From Spongiactinospora rosea (GTDB lineage: Bacteria; Actinomycetota; Actinomycetes; Streptosporangiales; Streptosporangiaceae), in the NCBI RefSeq assembly GCF_003315795.1, contig NZ_QMEY01000020.1, forward strand, positions 104,960-168,959: 64,000 nt of DNA, given 5' to 3'. Positions 24,912 through 34,443 of this stretch are shown here, piece after piece. The position numbers and the translations under genes are program-made. Within the stretch, counting starts at the first letter, position 1; each line of letters starts with the position of its first letter. The notes under the pieces were generated by a model that had not been told where the DNA came from, did not search any database, and was given only the letters and a program-made list of their open reading frames with translations.

Positions 24912-26093
24912 TCACCCGCCGACGTCGATACCGGCGCCGCGCGCCCAGGACCAGGCGTAGTCGGGGTCTTCCGCCTCGCTCAGGCCGGGCCCGAGGTCGA
25001 GCGGCCGGAAGGTGTCCACCATGACCGCGTACTCCTCGGTCCTGGCCACCTTCAGGCTCTTCTCCGCGCTGCCCGGCTGCGGGCCGTGGATGTAACCCGC
25101 GGGGTGCAGGGAGATGGACCCCATGCCGATGCCCGTGCCCGCGCGGCTCATGAAGTCGCCGCCGCAGTAGAACAGCACCTCGTCGGAGTCGACGTTGGCG
25201 TGGTTGTAGGGGACCTTCACCGCGTCGGGGTGGTAGTCGAACATGCGCGGCACGAAGGAGCAGATGACGAAGCCCGGTCCCTCGAAGGTGATGTAGGTCG
25301 GCGGCGGCAGGTGCAGCGCGCCGGTGGAGGGGGTGAAATCGCGGATGGACAGCGCGTAGGGGTAGTTGTAGCCGTCCCAGCCGACCACGTCGAAGGGGTG
25401 GTAGGCGTAGTCGTAGCGGGTGACGCCGCGCCGGTGCCTGACGTACACCTCGGCCGGTCCCTCGGCGGAGGTCAGCTCCTCGGGGCCGCGGATGTCGCGC
25501 TCGTTGAACGGCGAGCCGTCCAGGAACTGCCCGAACGGCGACATGAACCGCTTGGGCGGCCTGATGTGCCCGCCTCCGGACGCGGTCACCACGAACAGCC
25601 GCAGCTCATCGCCGAGCAGCCGCCAGCGGTGCGTCGTGGAGGTGGGGATGACCACGTAGTCGCCGTCGCCGACCGGCATCCGCCCATAGGAGGACTCCAG
25701 GACGGCCGATCCGGCCTCGACGTAGACCAGCTCGTCGCCGACCGCGTTGCGGTACAGGGGGCTGTCGGTGTCGGCGGCGACGTAGGAGATCGTCACGTCG
25801 GAGTTGCCCATCAGGACCCGCCGGTCCAGGATCGGGTCCCCGCCCGCTTTGAAGGCGTGGGTGCGCAGATGCCGGGGCAGCAGCGGGTCGTTGGGGAGCA
25901 GTGGCCCGCCGCCGTCGGGGTGGCTCTCGGCCGCGGTGATGGCGGTCGGGATCCTGCGGTGGTACAGGAACGACTGGGTCCAGGTGAACCCCTCCTCGCC
26001 CTGCATCTCCTCGTGGTAGAGGGCGCCGTCGGCGCCGCGGAACTGGGAGTGCCGCTTGCGCGGTACCTCTCCCAGACGCCTGTAGTAGACCAT
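24912..26093 (-). CDS. hmgA: homogentisate 1,2-dioxygenase-like cupin dioxygenase
   Basis: The 393-residue protein starts MVYYRRLGEVPRKRH and follows the short actinobacterial homogentisate-dioxygenase type. Cupin segments with GNSDVTISYV and VGDELVYVEAGSAVLE come first, then the iron-binding region with NHANVDSDEV (near residue 298) and HPAGYIHGPQPG (near 336). The family opens the ring of homogentisate to maleylacetoacetate with Fe(II) and O2. ATG 26093 was chosen because GAGGTGGG stands before it; the GTG at 26099 lies inside that ribosome site. At about 50 residues below the eukaryotic enzyme, it could act on a related hydroquinone instead. No maleylacetoacetate isomerase or fumarylacetoacetase gene is nearby. 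Confidence 0.88.
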   Translation of the reverse strand: MVYYRRLGEVPRKRHSQFRGADGALYHEEMQGEEGFTWTQSFLYHRRIPTAITAAESHPDGGGPLLPNDPLLPRHLRTHAFKAGGDPILDRRVLMGNSDVTISYVAADTDSPLYRNAVGDELVYVEAGSAVLESSYGRMPVGDGDYVVIPTSTTHRWRLLGDELRLFVVTASGGGHIRPPKRFMSPFGQFLDGSPFNERDIRGPEELTSAEGPAEVYVRHRRGVTRYDYAYHPFDVVGWDGYNYPYALSIRDFTPSTGALHLPPPTYITFEGPGFVICSFVPRMFDYHPDAVKVPYNHANVDSDEVLFYCGGDFMSRAGTGIGMGSISLHPAGYIHGPQPGSAEKSLKVARTEEYAVMVDTFRPLDLGPGLSEAEDPDYAWSWARGAGIDVGG

Positions 26094-26132
26094 GCCCACC
26101 TCAATCCAAGATCGACTTACTGATATGTGTTC

Positions 26133-26162
26133 TATTATCGGTTATAAGGTTCGTATATCGGC
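26133..26162. promoter_or_regulatory. candidate IclR half-sites upstream of hmgA
   Basis: TATTATCGGTTATAAGG and CGTATATCGGC, 40-70 bases before the hmgA start, carry two direct copies of the ATCGG half-site found at the other promoters of the island. Confidence 0.5.
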
Positions 26163-26210
26163 GATCCTCGCGCACGGGAAGGACGCTTGTCAATCGCCCG
26201 GAGACGCGAA

Positions 26211-26245
26211 AAGGCCCCGGTGCCCGCTCGGGGCTCCGGGGCCTT
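26211..26245 (-). terminator. intrinsic terminator of the iclR gene
   Basis: Read on the minus strand, AAGGCCCCGG and CCGGGGCCTT form a perfect 10-base stem around a 15-base loop, followed by TTTTCGCG. It lies 29 bases after the iclR stop. Confidence 0.8.
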
Positions 26246-26273
26246 CGGGCCCGCGCTCGGCGCGGGCGCGGGG

Positions 26274-26972
26274 TCAGCTCAGGCCGATCGCGATCTTTCC
26301 GGCCAGCGCGATCACCTCGTTGGCCAGCACCTTCTCGTCATGCTTGCGCTCCTTGGGGATGACCACTCCGACGCTGGCGTCGCACCAGCCGTTGACCACG
26401 ATCGGGGCGGCGATGCCGGTGAAGTTGGGGACCAGTTCGCCGGTGGTGACCACGTATCCCTGCTTGCGCCCCTGGGTGACCTTTTCGCGCTCATCGGCCT
26501 CGGCCGGGCGGCCGGCCAGGATGGCGATGCCGGTGGCGGCGGTGCCCAGCGGGTGCCGCGAGCCGGTGCGCAGGCCGATGTGGAAGCTGGCCCGCTTGGG
26601 CTCGACGGAGGCCAGCGTGACGGCGCCATCCCCGTCGGCCACGTGCATGACGGCGGTGGCGTCGAGCCGTTCGGCGATCTCGGTGAGCAGCGGCCCCGCC
26701 ACGACCATGAGATTCTGTGACACCTGGCGCGCCAGCGTGAACAGGCCCATGCCCAGCAGGTACCGTCCTTCACGGGTGCGCCGGACGAACCCACGGCGCA
26801 GCAGCGTCGCCAGCAGCCGGGCGGCGATGGAGCGGTGGACACCGAGCCGGGCGGCGGCCTCGGTCGGCGAGAGACCCTGGTCCGGGTCCGCCTCCGCCAG
26901 GATCTCCAGCAGGCGCAGCCCCCGATCCAGCGTCTGCGCGATCTCGCCAGGTCGGGCTGGTTCCTCGGTCAC
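26274..26972 (-). CDS. IclR-family transcriptional regulator
   Basis: The 232-residue protein has an N-terminal winged helix (AAARLGVHRSIAARLLATLL, residues 38-57) and the IclR effector domain (MHVADGDGAVTLASVEP; RHPLGTAATGIAILAGR; NFTGIAAPIVVNG). IclR proteins often control aromatic catabolism (PobR, PcaR, HmgR). It is divergent from the FAD hydroxylase, and their shared 191-base promoter contains the exact ACCGAATATCGGT site. Its likely regulon is the whole island from 15.6 to 29.3 kb, where related sites stand at each promoter. The effector would be the substrate or an intermediate such as homogentisate (inference). Start is GTG 26972. Confidence 0.92.
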   Translation of the reverse strand: MTEEPARPGEIAQTLDRGLRLLEILAEADPDQGLSPTEAAARLGVHRSIAARLLATLLRRGFVRRTREGRYLLGMGLFTLARQVSQNLMVVAGPLLTEIAERLDATAVMHVADGDGAVTLASVEPKRASFHIGLRTGSRHPLGTAATGIAILAGRPAEADEREKVTQGRKQGYVVTTGELVPNFTGIAAPIVVNGWCDASVGVVIPKERKHDEKVLANEVIALAGKIAIGLS

Positions 26973-27134
26973 GGCTCACTCCCAGGAGAAACGACGGGAT
27001 TACTGTCTGTCGAAAATCGGGGCCTGTGAGCGATTATCGCGCACCGCGCCGCCCTACGCCAACACGAGTCGCGCCGCGCCTCTTGAAGTCCGGCCACGAA
27101 CAAGGCACGCTATGTCCAATAGCCGGACGTGATA

Positions 27135-27147
27135 ACCGAATATCGGT
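27135..27147. promoter_or_regulatory. candidate IclR operator upstream of the FAD hydroxylase
   Basis: The 13-mer ACCGAATATCGGT, identical to the one at 19826, ends 16 bases before the hydroxylase ATG at 27164 and sits in the iclR/hydroxylase divergent region. Confidence 0.7.
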
Positions 27148-27163
27148 CAAGTCGGAGGTGGCG

Positions 27164-28774
27164 ATGGTTCTGCCGGACAACTCAGGTTCTTCCCCCCACG
27201 TGGTCATCGTGGGCGCGGGTCCCGTAGGCATGGCCACCGCGCTCCTGCTCGCCCGGCAGAACGTGCGCTCGGTGCTGCTGGAACGTCGTGAACAGCCGAG
27301 TTGCCGCCAGTCGCGGGCCGTCACCGTGCAGCGGGACATCCTGGCGCTGTACGACCGCCTCGGCCTGGCGGATGAGATCATCGATGATGGAGCGAGCTGG
27401 TCGCTTGGTCGCACATACTACGGTGACCAGGAGATACTCCAGCTCAGGTTCCCCCCGCACGGCGAAGAGATCTATCCGCCGTTCGTGAACTTCCCGCAGT
27501 TCCGCATCGAGGAGCTGCTCTACGGCGCGGCGCTGGCGACCGGCCTGGTGGACATCCGGCTGGGGCGCACCGTCGACGGCATCGAGCAGGACGACTCGGG
27601 CGTGCGGGTCACCGCGGCGGGCCCGAACGGGCCTGAGACCTACGCCGGCGCCTACCTCGTCGCCGCCGACGGCATCGGCAGCGGCGTCCGGCGGCGGCTG
27701 GGCATCACCTTCGACGGCTGGCAGACCAAGGGCCGCTTCCTGGTCGCCGACTTCGAGGCCGAGCTGCCCTTCGAGCGGGAGCGGCGGCTGTGGTTCAACC
27801 CGCCCTTCCACCCCGAGGGGATCGTGCTCATGCACGGGGTGGCCCGGAAGCTGTGGCGGCTGGACTGGCAGATCCCGCTGGACGCCGACGCCGACGAGCT
27901 GACCGAGACCGGACGGGTGGAGGCGCGGATCGCCACCGTGATCGGTGACCACCCGGTGCGCGTGGTCCGCAGCAACACCTACACCTTCCAGCAGTGCCGG
28001 GCCTCGGCGTTCCGCAGTGGCCGGGCGTTCCTGGTCGGCGATGCCGCGCACGTCGTCTCACCCTTCGGGGCGCGCGGCATGAACAGCGGCATGGAGGACG
28101 CGGAGAACCTGGCCTGGAAGCTCGGATACGTGCTCAACGGCAAGGCCGGGCCCGCCCTGCTGGACAGCTACGAGGCCGAGCGGGCCGCCGCGGCCGATCA
28201 CAACCTGGCGGTGACCGGGGCGTCCATGAAGTTCATGACCCCCGACGACGAGTCCGGCCGCCAGGTGCGCGACGCCGCCCTCGCGGCGGCCCTCGCGGAT
28301 CCCGGCCAGGCCCACCGGGTCGACTGCGGCAAGCTGTACGAGCCGTTCCCCTACCACGACTCGGCGCTGACCGCCCCGGCCCGGCTGCCCGCCCCCCGGG
28401 TGCGCCCCGGTGCGCCGCTGCCCGACCTGCGCTGTGTCGACGGCAGCCGTACCACCACGCTGCGCGCCGCGATGGCGGGCGAGCTGACCCTGCTCGCCGT
28501 GCCCGGCCGCAACGGCCTGATCTCCGGGCTGAACGCCGAACTCGACGCCATCGCGGCCCCCGCGTGGGTCCGCCGCTCCATCCTGGCCCCCGCCACCAGC
28601 GGGCCGGGCGTGCTCACCGTGCTGTCGGACGAGATGTGGGACATCTACGCCGGTGAGCAGGACGTGGTCTACCTCGTGCGCCCCGACTGCTACGTGGCGG
28701 CCGTCGTCCCGCTGGACGGCAGCCCCGTCGACTTCGGCGCGCTGACCGCCCAGGCGTCCAACGCCGCCGGCTGA
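27164..28774 (+). CDS. FAD-dependent aromatic hydroxylase (MhpA/PheA-like)
   Basis: The 536-residue flavoprotein has the dinucleotide motif GAGPVGMATALLLAR near residue 16, the DG motif AADGIGSGVRRRLGI, and the GD motif FLVGDAAHVVSPFGARGMN near 289. A C-terminal thioredoxin-like domain follows. Class A hydroxylases of this group add oxygen to phenolic rings with NAD(P)H, as in 3-(3-hydroxyphenyl)propionate or 3-hydroxyphenylacetate hydroxylation. Producing homogentisate or a similar hydroquinone for the dioxygenase encoded nearby would fit (inference). ATG 27164 follows GGAGGTGG; the frame upstream to 27026 would run across the operator and is rejected. The OsmC gene follows after 32 bases. 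Confidence 0.9.
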   Translation: MVLPDNSGSSPHVVIVGAGPVGMATALLLARQNVRSVLLERREQPSCRQSRAVTVQRDILALYDRLGLADEIIDDGASWSLGRTYYGDQEILQLRFPPHGEEIYPPFVNFPQFRIEELLYGAALATGLVDIRLGRTVDGIEQDDSGVRVTAAGPNGPETYAGAYLVAADGIGSGVRRRLGITFDGWQTKGRFLVADFEAELPFERERRLWFNPPFHPEGIVLMHGVARKLWRLDWQIPLDADADELTETGRVEARIATVIGDHPVRVVRSNTYTFQQCRASAFRSGRAFLVGDAAHVVSPFGARGMNSGMEDAENLAWKLGYVLNGKAGPALLDSYEAERAAAADHNLAVTGASMKFMTPDDESGRQVRDAALAAALADPGQAHRVDCGKLYEPFPYHDSALTAPARLPAPRVRPGAPLPDLRCVDGSRTTTLRAAMAGELTLLAVPGRNGLISGLNAELDAIAAPAWVRRSILAPATSGPGVLTVLSDEMWDIYAGEQDVVYLVRPDCYVAAVVPLDGSPVDFGALTAQASNAAG

Positions 28775-28806
28775 CCGGCACCCCGCCTACGACAAGGAGC
28801 AGCATC

Positions 28807-29280
28807 ATGATCGACAGCAGTGCCGTCGCCGAGATCTCGCGGGTCAGCGTGCAGGCCGCGCCCGGGCGTACCAAGCTGGTCACCGTGCCGCTGGACGGGC
28901 AGGTCCCGATGGGCATGCACGGCGGGGTGGCCGAGCACTACAAGGTGCCGCTGGACACCATCGAGCCGCACGCCACCACGCTGGACTACCTGGTCGGCGC
29001 CGCCGCCGGGTGCCTGACCGGCACGCTGTCCGGCATGCTGGCGCCGCTCGGCCAGCCGACCACCGGCGGCGCGCTGACCTCCGACGCCGAGGGGACCATC
29101 GTCAAGGACGGCGGGGTGCTGCGGATCGCCGCCATCCATGTGCGCTACCGGCTGCGCCTGGCCGAGGGCGTGGACCGTGCCGAGGTGGAACGCGCCCACG
29201 ACCGGCACACCCGGCACTGCCCCATCGCCAAGACCATCGGCGGCTGCGTGGAGATCACCACCGCCTTGGAGACGGTCTGA
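28807..29280 (+). CDS. OsmC-family protein
   Basis: The 157-residue protein has the two conserved cysteines of OsmC/Ohr proteins: C69 in GAAAGCLTGTL and C138 in RHCPIAKTI, in their usual contexts. OsmC proteins reduce organic hydroperoxides through these thiols; some members near catabolic genes lack a proven peroxidase role. It lies 32 bases after the hydroxylase gene, with AAGGAG before the ATG, so it is probably in the same transcript. Together with the peroxiredoxin at 19043 it gives the island two thiol-dependent enzymes. Confidence 0.9.
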   Translation: MIDSSAVAEISRVSVQAAPGRTKLVTVPLDGQVPMGMHGGVAEHYKVPLDTIEPHATTLDYLVGAAAGCLTGTLSGMLAPLGQPTTGGALTSDAEGTIVKDGGVLRIAAIHVRYRLRLAEGVDRAEVERAHDRHTRHCPIAKTIGGCVEITTALETV

Positions 29281-29301
29281 CCCTCCCCGGCCCGGGGTGG
29301 G

Positions 29302-29811
29302 TCAGTTGACGCAGTCCTGGGTGTGCAGGCCCAGCGCCATCTCGTAGACCTTCCCCTTGCCGATCAAGAAGGAGTAGTACGCCTTCGGGTTGCCCGGGAC
29401 CGTGACGTACGGATAGCCGCTGGCCGCCTTCTTCACCTTGGGGTACGCCTTCTTGATCTGCTTGTAGGTGGACCCCAGGCCGATGCCCTCCTTGGTCTTG
29501 ACGCCCTTGGGCGCGAAGATCACCGCGACGCCGCGCTTCTTGGAGATGTACAGACCGACGGAGTCGCGGCCGGTGGGATAGGCCTTGAGGTCCCAGCCGC
29601 TGCAACCGGGCCCGCCGGCCATCTTGAGCCTGATCTTGCCGCCGGCCTTGGCGGCCTTGGCGCTCACCCCCAGTTTCACCCCCGCGAAACCGGCCGGACC
29701 GAACACCGGGCGGACGGTCTGCGCGTGCGCGGGGCCTGCGGAAAGGGCCGTGGCCAGGCCCGCCGCGACCACCGTGGCCAGGACGGGACGGGCGATCATG
29801 TGCATGCTCAT
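29302..29811 (-). CDS. secreted hypothetical protein
   Basis: The 169-residue protein has a Sec-type signal peptide (MIARPVLATVVAAGLATALS followed by AGPAHAQ; cleavage after AHA is likely). The mature part is basic, with one cysteine in GGPGCSGWD and one in TQDCVN that could form a disulfide. A YKQIKKAYPKVKK segment and a K-rich middle resemble small secreted proteins of related actinomycetes, but I do not recognise a family. Several ATG codons (29811, 29805, 29799) could start it. It ends 22 bases from the convergent OsmC gene. Confidence 0.75.
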   Translation of the reverse strand: MSMHMIARPVLATVVAAGLATALSAGPAHAQTVRPVFGPAGFAGVKLGVSAKAAKAGGKIRLKMAGGPGCSGWDLKAYPTGRDSVGLYISKKRGVAVIFAPKGVKTKEGIGLGSTYKQIKKAYPKVKKAASGYPYVTVPGNPKAYYSFLIGKGKVYEMALGLHTQDCVN

Positions 29812-29859
29812 GCCCTGTTGGACGGCTGATGACGCCGGAAAGTTCGCAACTCCACCCGT

Positions 29860-31773
<1,914 letters not shown>

Positions 31774-31911
31774 CGGGTCACCTCCGCTCCTGGCACAAGT
31801 AGGACGAATGCACGCTACTGAGCCCATACGTGTGTACAGCGCGATCAAGGCGTCAAGAAAACGTCAATATTCGCCGGTGCCGGATCGGGCGGCGAGTCTG
31901 TGCCGCGCTCC

Positions 31912-32138
31912 TACTGCAGGGCAAGGAGGCCGCCGCCTGGCCCGCCGTCCGTGCCGTCCTGGACCCGGACGTGCGCGGCGGCGAGTTGTACGGGCCCCGG
32001 GTGTTCGGGTTTCGCGGGCGGCCGGTTCGCGAACCGGTCCGCGGTCACCTGGCCGACACCGCGCTCGCGGCGCGCGTGTGGGACCTCACCGCCGACCTGA
32101 CCGGCCTCGACCCGATGCCGGGTCTCACGCGTCGGTGA
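31912..32138 (+). pseudogene. C-terminal remnant of a short-chain dehydrogenase
   Basis: The plus-strand frame reads EAAAWPAVRAVLDPDVRGGE, then LYGPRVFGFRGRPV, and ends AARVWDLTADLTGL. This is the C-terminal pattern of the protochlorophyllide-reductase-like SDR family (usual form: ATAPDVRGGEYYGP ... LWEVSEELTG). The first 230 or so residues, with the cofactor and YxxxK motifs, are missing, and the fragment has no promoter-proximal start. Its end overlaps the stop of the convergent NmrA-like gene. It is a relic of a deletion. Such SDR genes are often controlled by the XRE/MmyB-type regulator found 1.4 kb away. Confidence 0.7.
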
Positions 32139-32988
32139 CGCGGGTCGCCCACTCGCCCGCGTGGTCATCGACGAACTCGGCGAACGGGCGGGGCGGGCGG
32201 CCGGTCAGGTCCAGCACCGCGGTGCTGACCAGGCCCTCCCGGCCGGACCTGAGACCGGCGTCCACCGCGGCCAGGGCGGCGGCGAACCCGGCGGGCACCC
32301 CGGCGGCCCGGTAGTCGCACGCCACCGCTTCGGCGTCGATGCCGGCCACCCGGATCGGCCGCCCGGTGCGGGCGGTGATGATCGCCGCCGCGTCCCGGTA
32401 GCTCAGCGCCTTCGGCCCGGTCAGCAGATGGTCGCGCGGGTCGCCTGGTTCGGCGTCGGGGCCGGTCAGCAGCGCGCAGGCGGCGGCGGCGATGTCCCGC
32501 GCGTCGATCCAGCCCAGCCGGCCGTCACCGGAGGCGGTACGGATCTCGCCGTCCCGGCGGAGCCGATCGCCGAGCGGGTGCGGGCGCAGGAAGTTCTGCA
32601 TGAAACCGGACGGGCGCAGCACGACCCAGCCGGGCCTGGCCCGCACCCGCGCGGCCATTTCCAGCGCGCCGGGCGCGCCCGGCAGCACGATGGCCGAGCC
32701 GAGCAGCACCACCCGGCGCACGCCGAGCCGTTCCGCCTCCGCCAGGAACGGCCCGACCACCGGCATCGGATCGACGGTGTTCACCGGGGGCACCAGATAG
32801 ACCCGGTCCATCCCGCGCAGCGCGGCCCGGTGGGTGGCCGGGTCGTGCCAGTCGAACCGGACCGCGCCGGGGTCACCGGCGGGTGGGGTACGGACCGCCA
32901 CCCGGACCTGCGCCCCGGTGCCGCGCAGCAGTTCCACCAGCGGGCCGCCGGTCTTTCCGGTGCCGCCGGTGACCAGCACGCCGCTCAT
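32125..32988 (-). CDS. NmrA/NAD(P)-binding family protein
   Basis: The 287-residue protein has an N-terminal Rossmann motif VLVTGGTGKTGGPLVELL and follows the NmrA / atypical-SDR pattern (DRVYLVPPV, RVVLLGSA, VLRPSGFMQNFL, GWIDARDIAAAA). Such proteins act as NAD(P)H-dependent quinone reductases or redox sensors. It overlaps the upstream SnoaL-like gene by 4 bases (ATGA), so the two are co-translated. Both diverge from the XRE regulator. Confidence 0.88.
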   Translation of the reverse strand: MSGVLVTGGTGKTGGPLVELLRGTGAQVRVAVRTPPAGDPGAVRFDWHDPATHRAALRGMDRVYLVPPVNTVDPMPVVGPFLAEAERLGVRRVVLLGSAIVLPGAPGALEMAARVRARPGWVVLRPSGFMQNFLRPHPLGDRLRRDGEIRTASGDGRLGWIDARDIAAAACALLTGPDAEPGDPRDHLLTGPKALSYRDAAAIITARTGRPIRVAGIDAEAVACDYRAAGVPAGFAAALAAVDAGLRSGREGLVSTAVLDLTGRPPRPFAEFVDDHAGEWATRVTDA

Positions 32989-33428
32989 CGGGTGGCCGCC
33001 GCGTGCAGCGCGCCGAGCAGGTCGGGCAACGTCCCGGCCGCCGAGGCGGTGGCCGGCGGGCTCCAGTAGTCGCGGTAGTGGGCGATCAGGCCGCCCTGGA
33101 CGGTGATCACCGCGATGCAGTCCAGCCGGTAGGGCTCGCCGGTCCGCACCGTGCGCCCGGCGGCGGTGAACTCCGCCACGATGGTGTCCGGCCGTTGCGT
33201 GTGGTGCACGGTGACCGCCGGGATCTCGCGTACGTCCAGCAGGCCGGGGTATCCGGCCAGGTGGCCGCGGACCGCCTCGCGTCCCGCCAGCCGCGCCGGG
33301 GAGGTCCCCGCGGCGAACGGGAACTCGGCGGTGCCGTCCTGCGCCCACAGGTCGGCGACGGCGTTCATGTCCTTGGCCAGTAGCAGGTCCAGCAGTTTGC
33401 GGAAGGTCTCTTCCGGTGTGCGTGGCAC
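32985..33428 (-). CDS. SnoaL/NTF2-like protein
   Basis: The 147-residue protein has the NTF2-like cone fold pattern (ETFRKLLDLLLAKDMNAVAD; GREAVRGHLAGYPGLLDVRE; VQGGLIAHYRDYWSPP). SnoaL-like proteins are small isomerases, hydrolases or binding proteins. It is the first gene of a two-gene unit with the NmrA-like protein and has the palindromic 9-mer CCAGGCTGG 36 bases before its start. Confidence 0.85.
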   Translation of the reverse strand: MPRTPEETFRKLLDLLLAKDMNAVADLWAQDGTAEFPFAAGTSPARLAGREAVRGHLAGYPGLLDVREIPAVTVHHTQRPDTIVAEFTAAGRTVRTGEPYRLDCIAVITVQGGLIAHYRDYWSPPATASAAGTLPDLLGALHAAATR

Positions 33429-33462
33429 GGGTCGTCCTCCGGTGTCCGGCGGGATGTGACCC

Positions 33463-33473
33463 TGCCAGGCTGG
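33463..33473. promoter_or_regulatory. TGCCAGGCTGG site, snoaL side
   Basis: TGCCAGGCTGG (palindromic core CCAG-G-CTGG) lies 35 bases before the SnoaL-like start. The same 11-mer occurs at 33547 before the regulator, suggesting a site for the XRE protein at both divergent promoters. Confidence 0.55.
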
Positions 33474-33546
33474 CCGCGGGGCCGCCGCCGCGGAACGGAC
33501 GGGTCAGCCCCGGACCAGCGGTCCGTGGCCGGGCCGGACCCCGCTG

Positions 33547-33557
33547 TGCCAGGCTGG
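33547..33557. promoter_or_regulatory. TGCCAGGCTGG site, XRE side
   Basis: This is the second exact copy of TGCCAGGCTGG, 4 bases before the GTG start of the XRE regulator, in the place expected for autoregulation. Confidence 0.55.
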
Positions 33558-33561
33558 GCGG

Positions 33562-34392
33562 GTGAGCAGAGGCGAACTGGCCGACTTCCTGCGCCGACGG
33601 CGGGAGGCGTTGCGCCCGGAGCAGATGCCCGCCGCGGCCGTCCACCCACCGGGCCGGCGTGCCCGGCGCACTCCGGGCCTGCGCCGCGAGGAGGTTGCCG
33701 CGCTGGCCGGGGTCTCGGCCAACTACTACGAACGGCTGGAGCAGGCCCGCGCGCCGCGCCCGTCCGCGCAGGTACTGGCCGCGCTGGGCACGGCCCTGCG
33801 GCTCACCGCCGCCGAGCGCGAGCACCTGGCACGGCTGGCCGGGCAGAGCCCCGCCGCCAGGGAGCCCGATCGCGCGCCGGTGCCCGCCGACGCCCGCATG
33901 CTGCTGGACCGGCTCGGGTCGATCCCGGCCTACCTGACCGACGAGCGGCAGGACATCGTGGCCTGGAACAGGGCGGCGGCCGCGCTGATCATCGACTTCG
34001 GGCGGCTGCCCGCCGAGGAGCGCAACGCCGTGCGGCTGTCCATCCGGCTGGGCGGCACGTTCTGCTCGGCCCCGGCCGGTGCGGAGGGCGGGTTCGCCCG
34101 GCAGGCCGCCGCCCAGTTGCGCGCGGCCGGGGCCCGCTACCCGGCCGAACGCGTGCTCGGCGAGCTGGTCAACGAGTTCGCCGCGCACAGCCCGGAGTTC
34201 GCGGCGAGCTGGCGCGACCACGACGTACGGCCCGTACCGACGCTGCGCAAGCGCCTGCACCACCCCGAGCTGGGCGAACTCGACCTGGACTGCCAGACGT
34301 TGCTGGTGCCCGGCACCGATCTGCGGCTGGTGCTCTACACGGCGCAGCCGGGCGGTGCGAGCGCCGCCGCGCTCGCCCGCCTGGCCACCTGA
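33562..34392 (+). CDS. XRE-family regulator with MmyB-like C-terminal domain
   Basis: The 276-residue protein has an XRE helix-turn-helix (LRREEVAALAGVSANYYERL, residues 40-59) followed by the MmyB-like ligand domain (QDIVAWNRAAAALI; FAAHSPEFAASWRDHDV; DLDCQTLLVPGTDLRLVLYT). Such regulators usually repress a divergent oxidoreductase gene. Here the divergent genes encode SnoaL-like and NmrA-like proteins, and an SDR relic lies beyond them. GTG 33562 is the start; the transcript leader is probably very short. The 11-mer TGCCAGGCTGG flanks both promoters. Confidence 0.92.
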   Translation: MSRGELADFLRRRREALRPEQMPAAAVHPPGRRARRTPGLRREEVAALAGVSANYYERLEQARAPRPSAQVLAALGTALRLTAAEREHLARLAGQSPAAREPDRAPVPADARMLLDRLGSIPAYLTDERQDIVAWNRAAAALIIDFGRLPAEERNAVRLSIRLGGTFCSAPAGAEGGFARQAAAQLRAAGARYPAERVLGELVNEFAAHSPEFAASWRDHDVRPVPTLRKRLHHPELGELDLDCQTLLVPGTDLRLVLYTAQPGGASAAALARLAT

Positions 34393-34397
34393 GCCGT

Positions 34398-34439
34398 GCT
34401 CTCCACCCGCGGCCATGGGCGGGTCCGCGGGTGGAGAGC
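34398..34439. terminator. bidirectional hairpin between the XRE and DUF11 genes
   Basis: GCTCTCCACCCGCGG (34398-34412) and CCGCGGGTGGAGAGC (34425-34439) form a perfect 15-base stem. It starts 6 bases after the XRE stop and 5 bases beyond the end of the convergent DUF11 gene. Confidence 0.85.
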
Positions 34440-34443
34440 GGTC

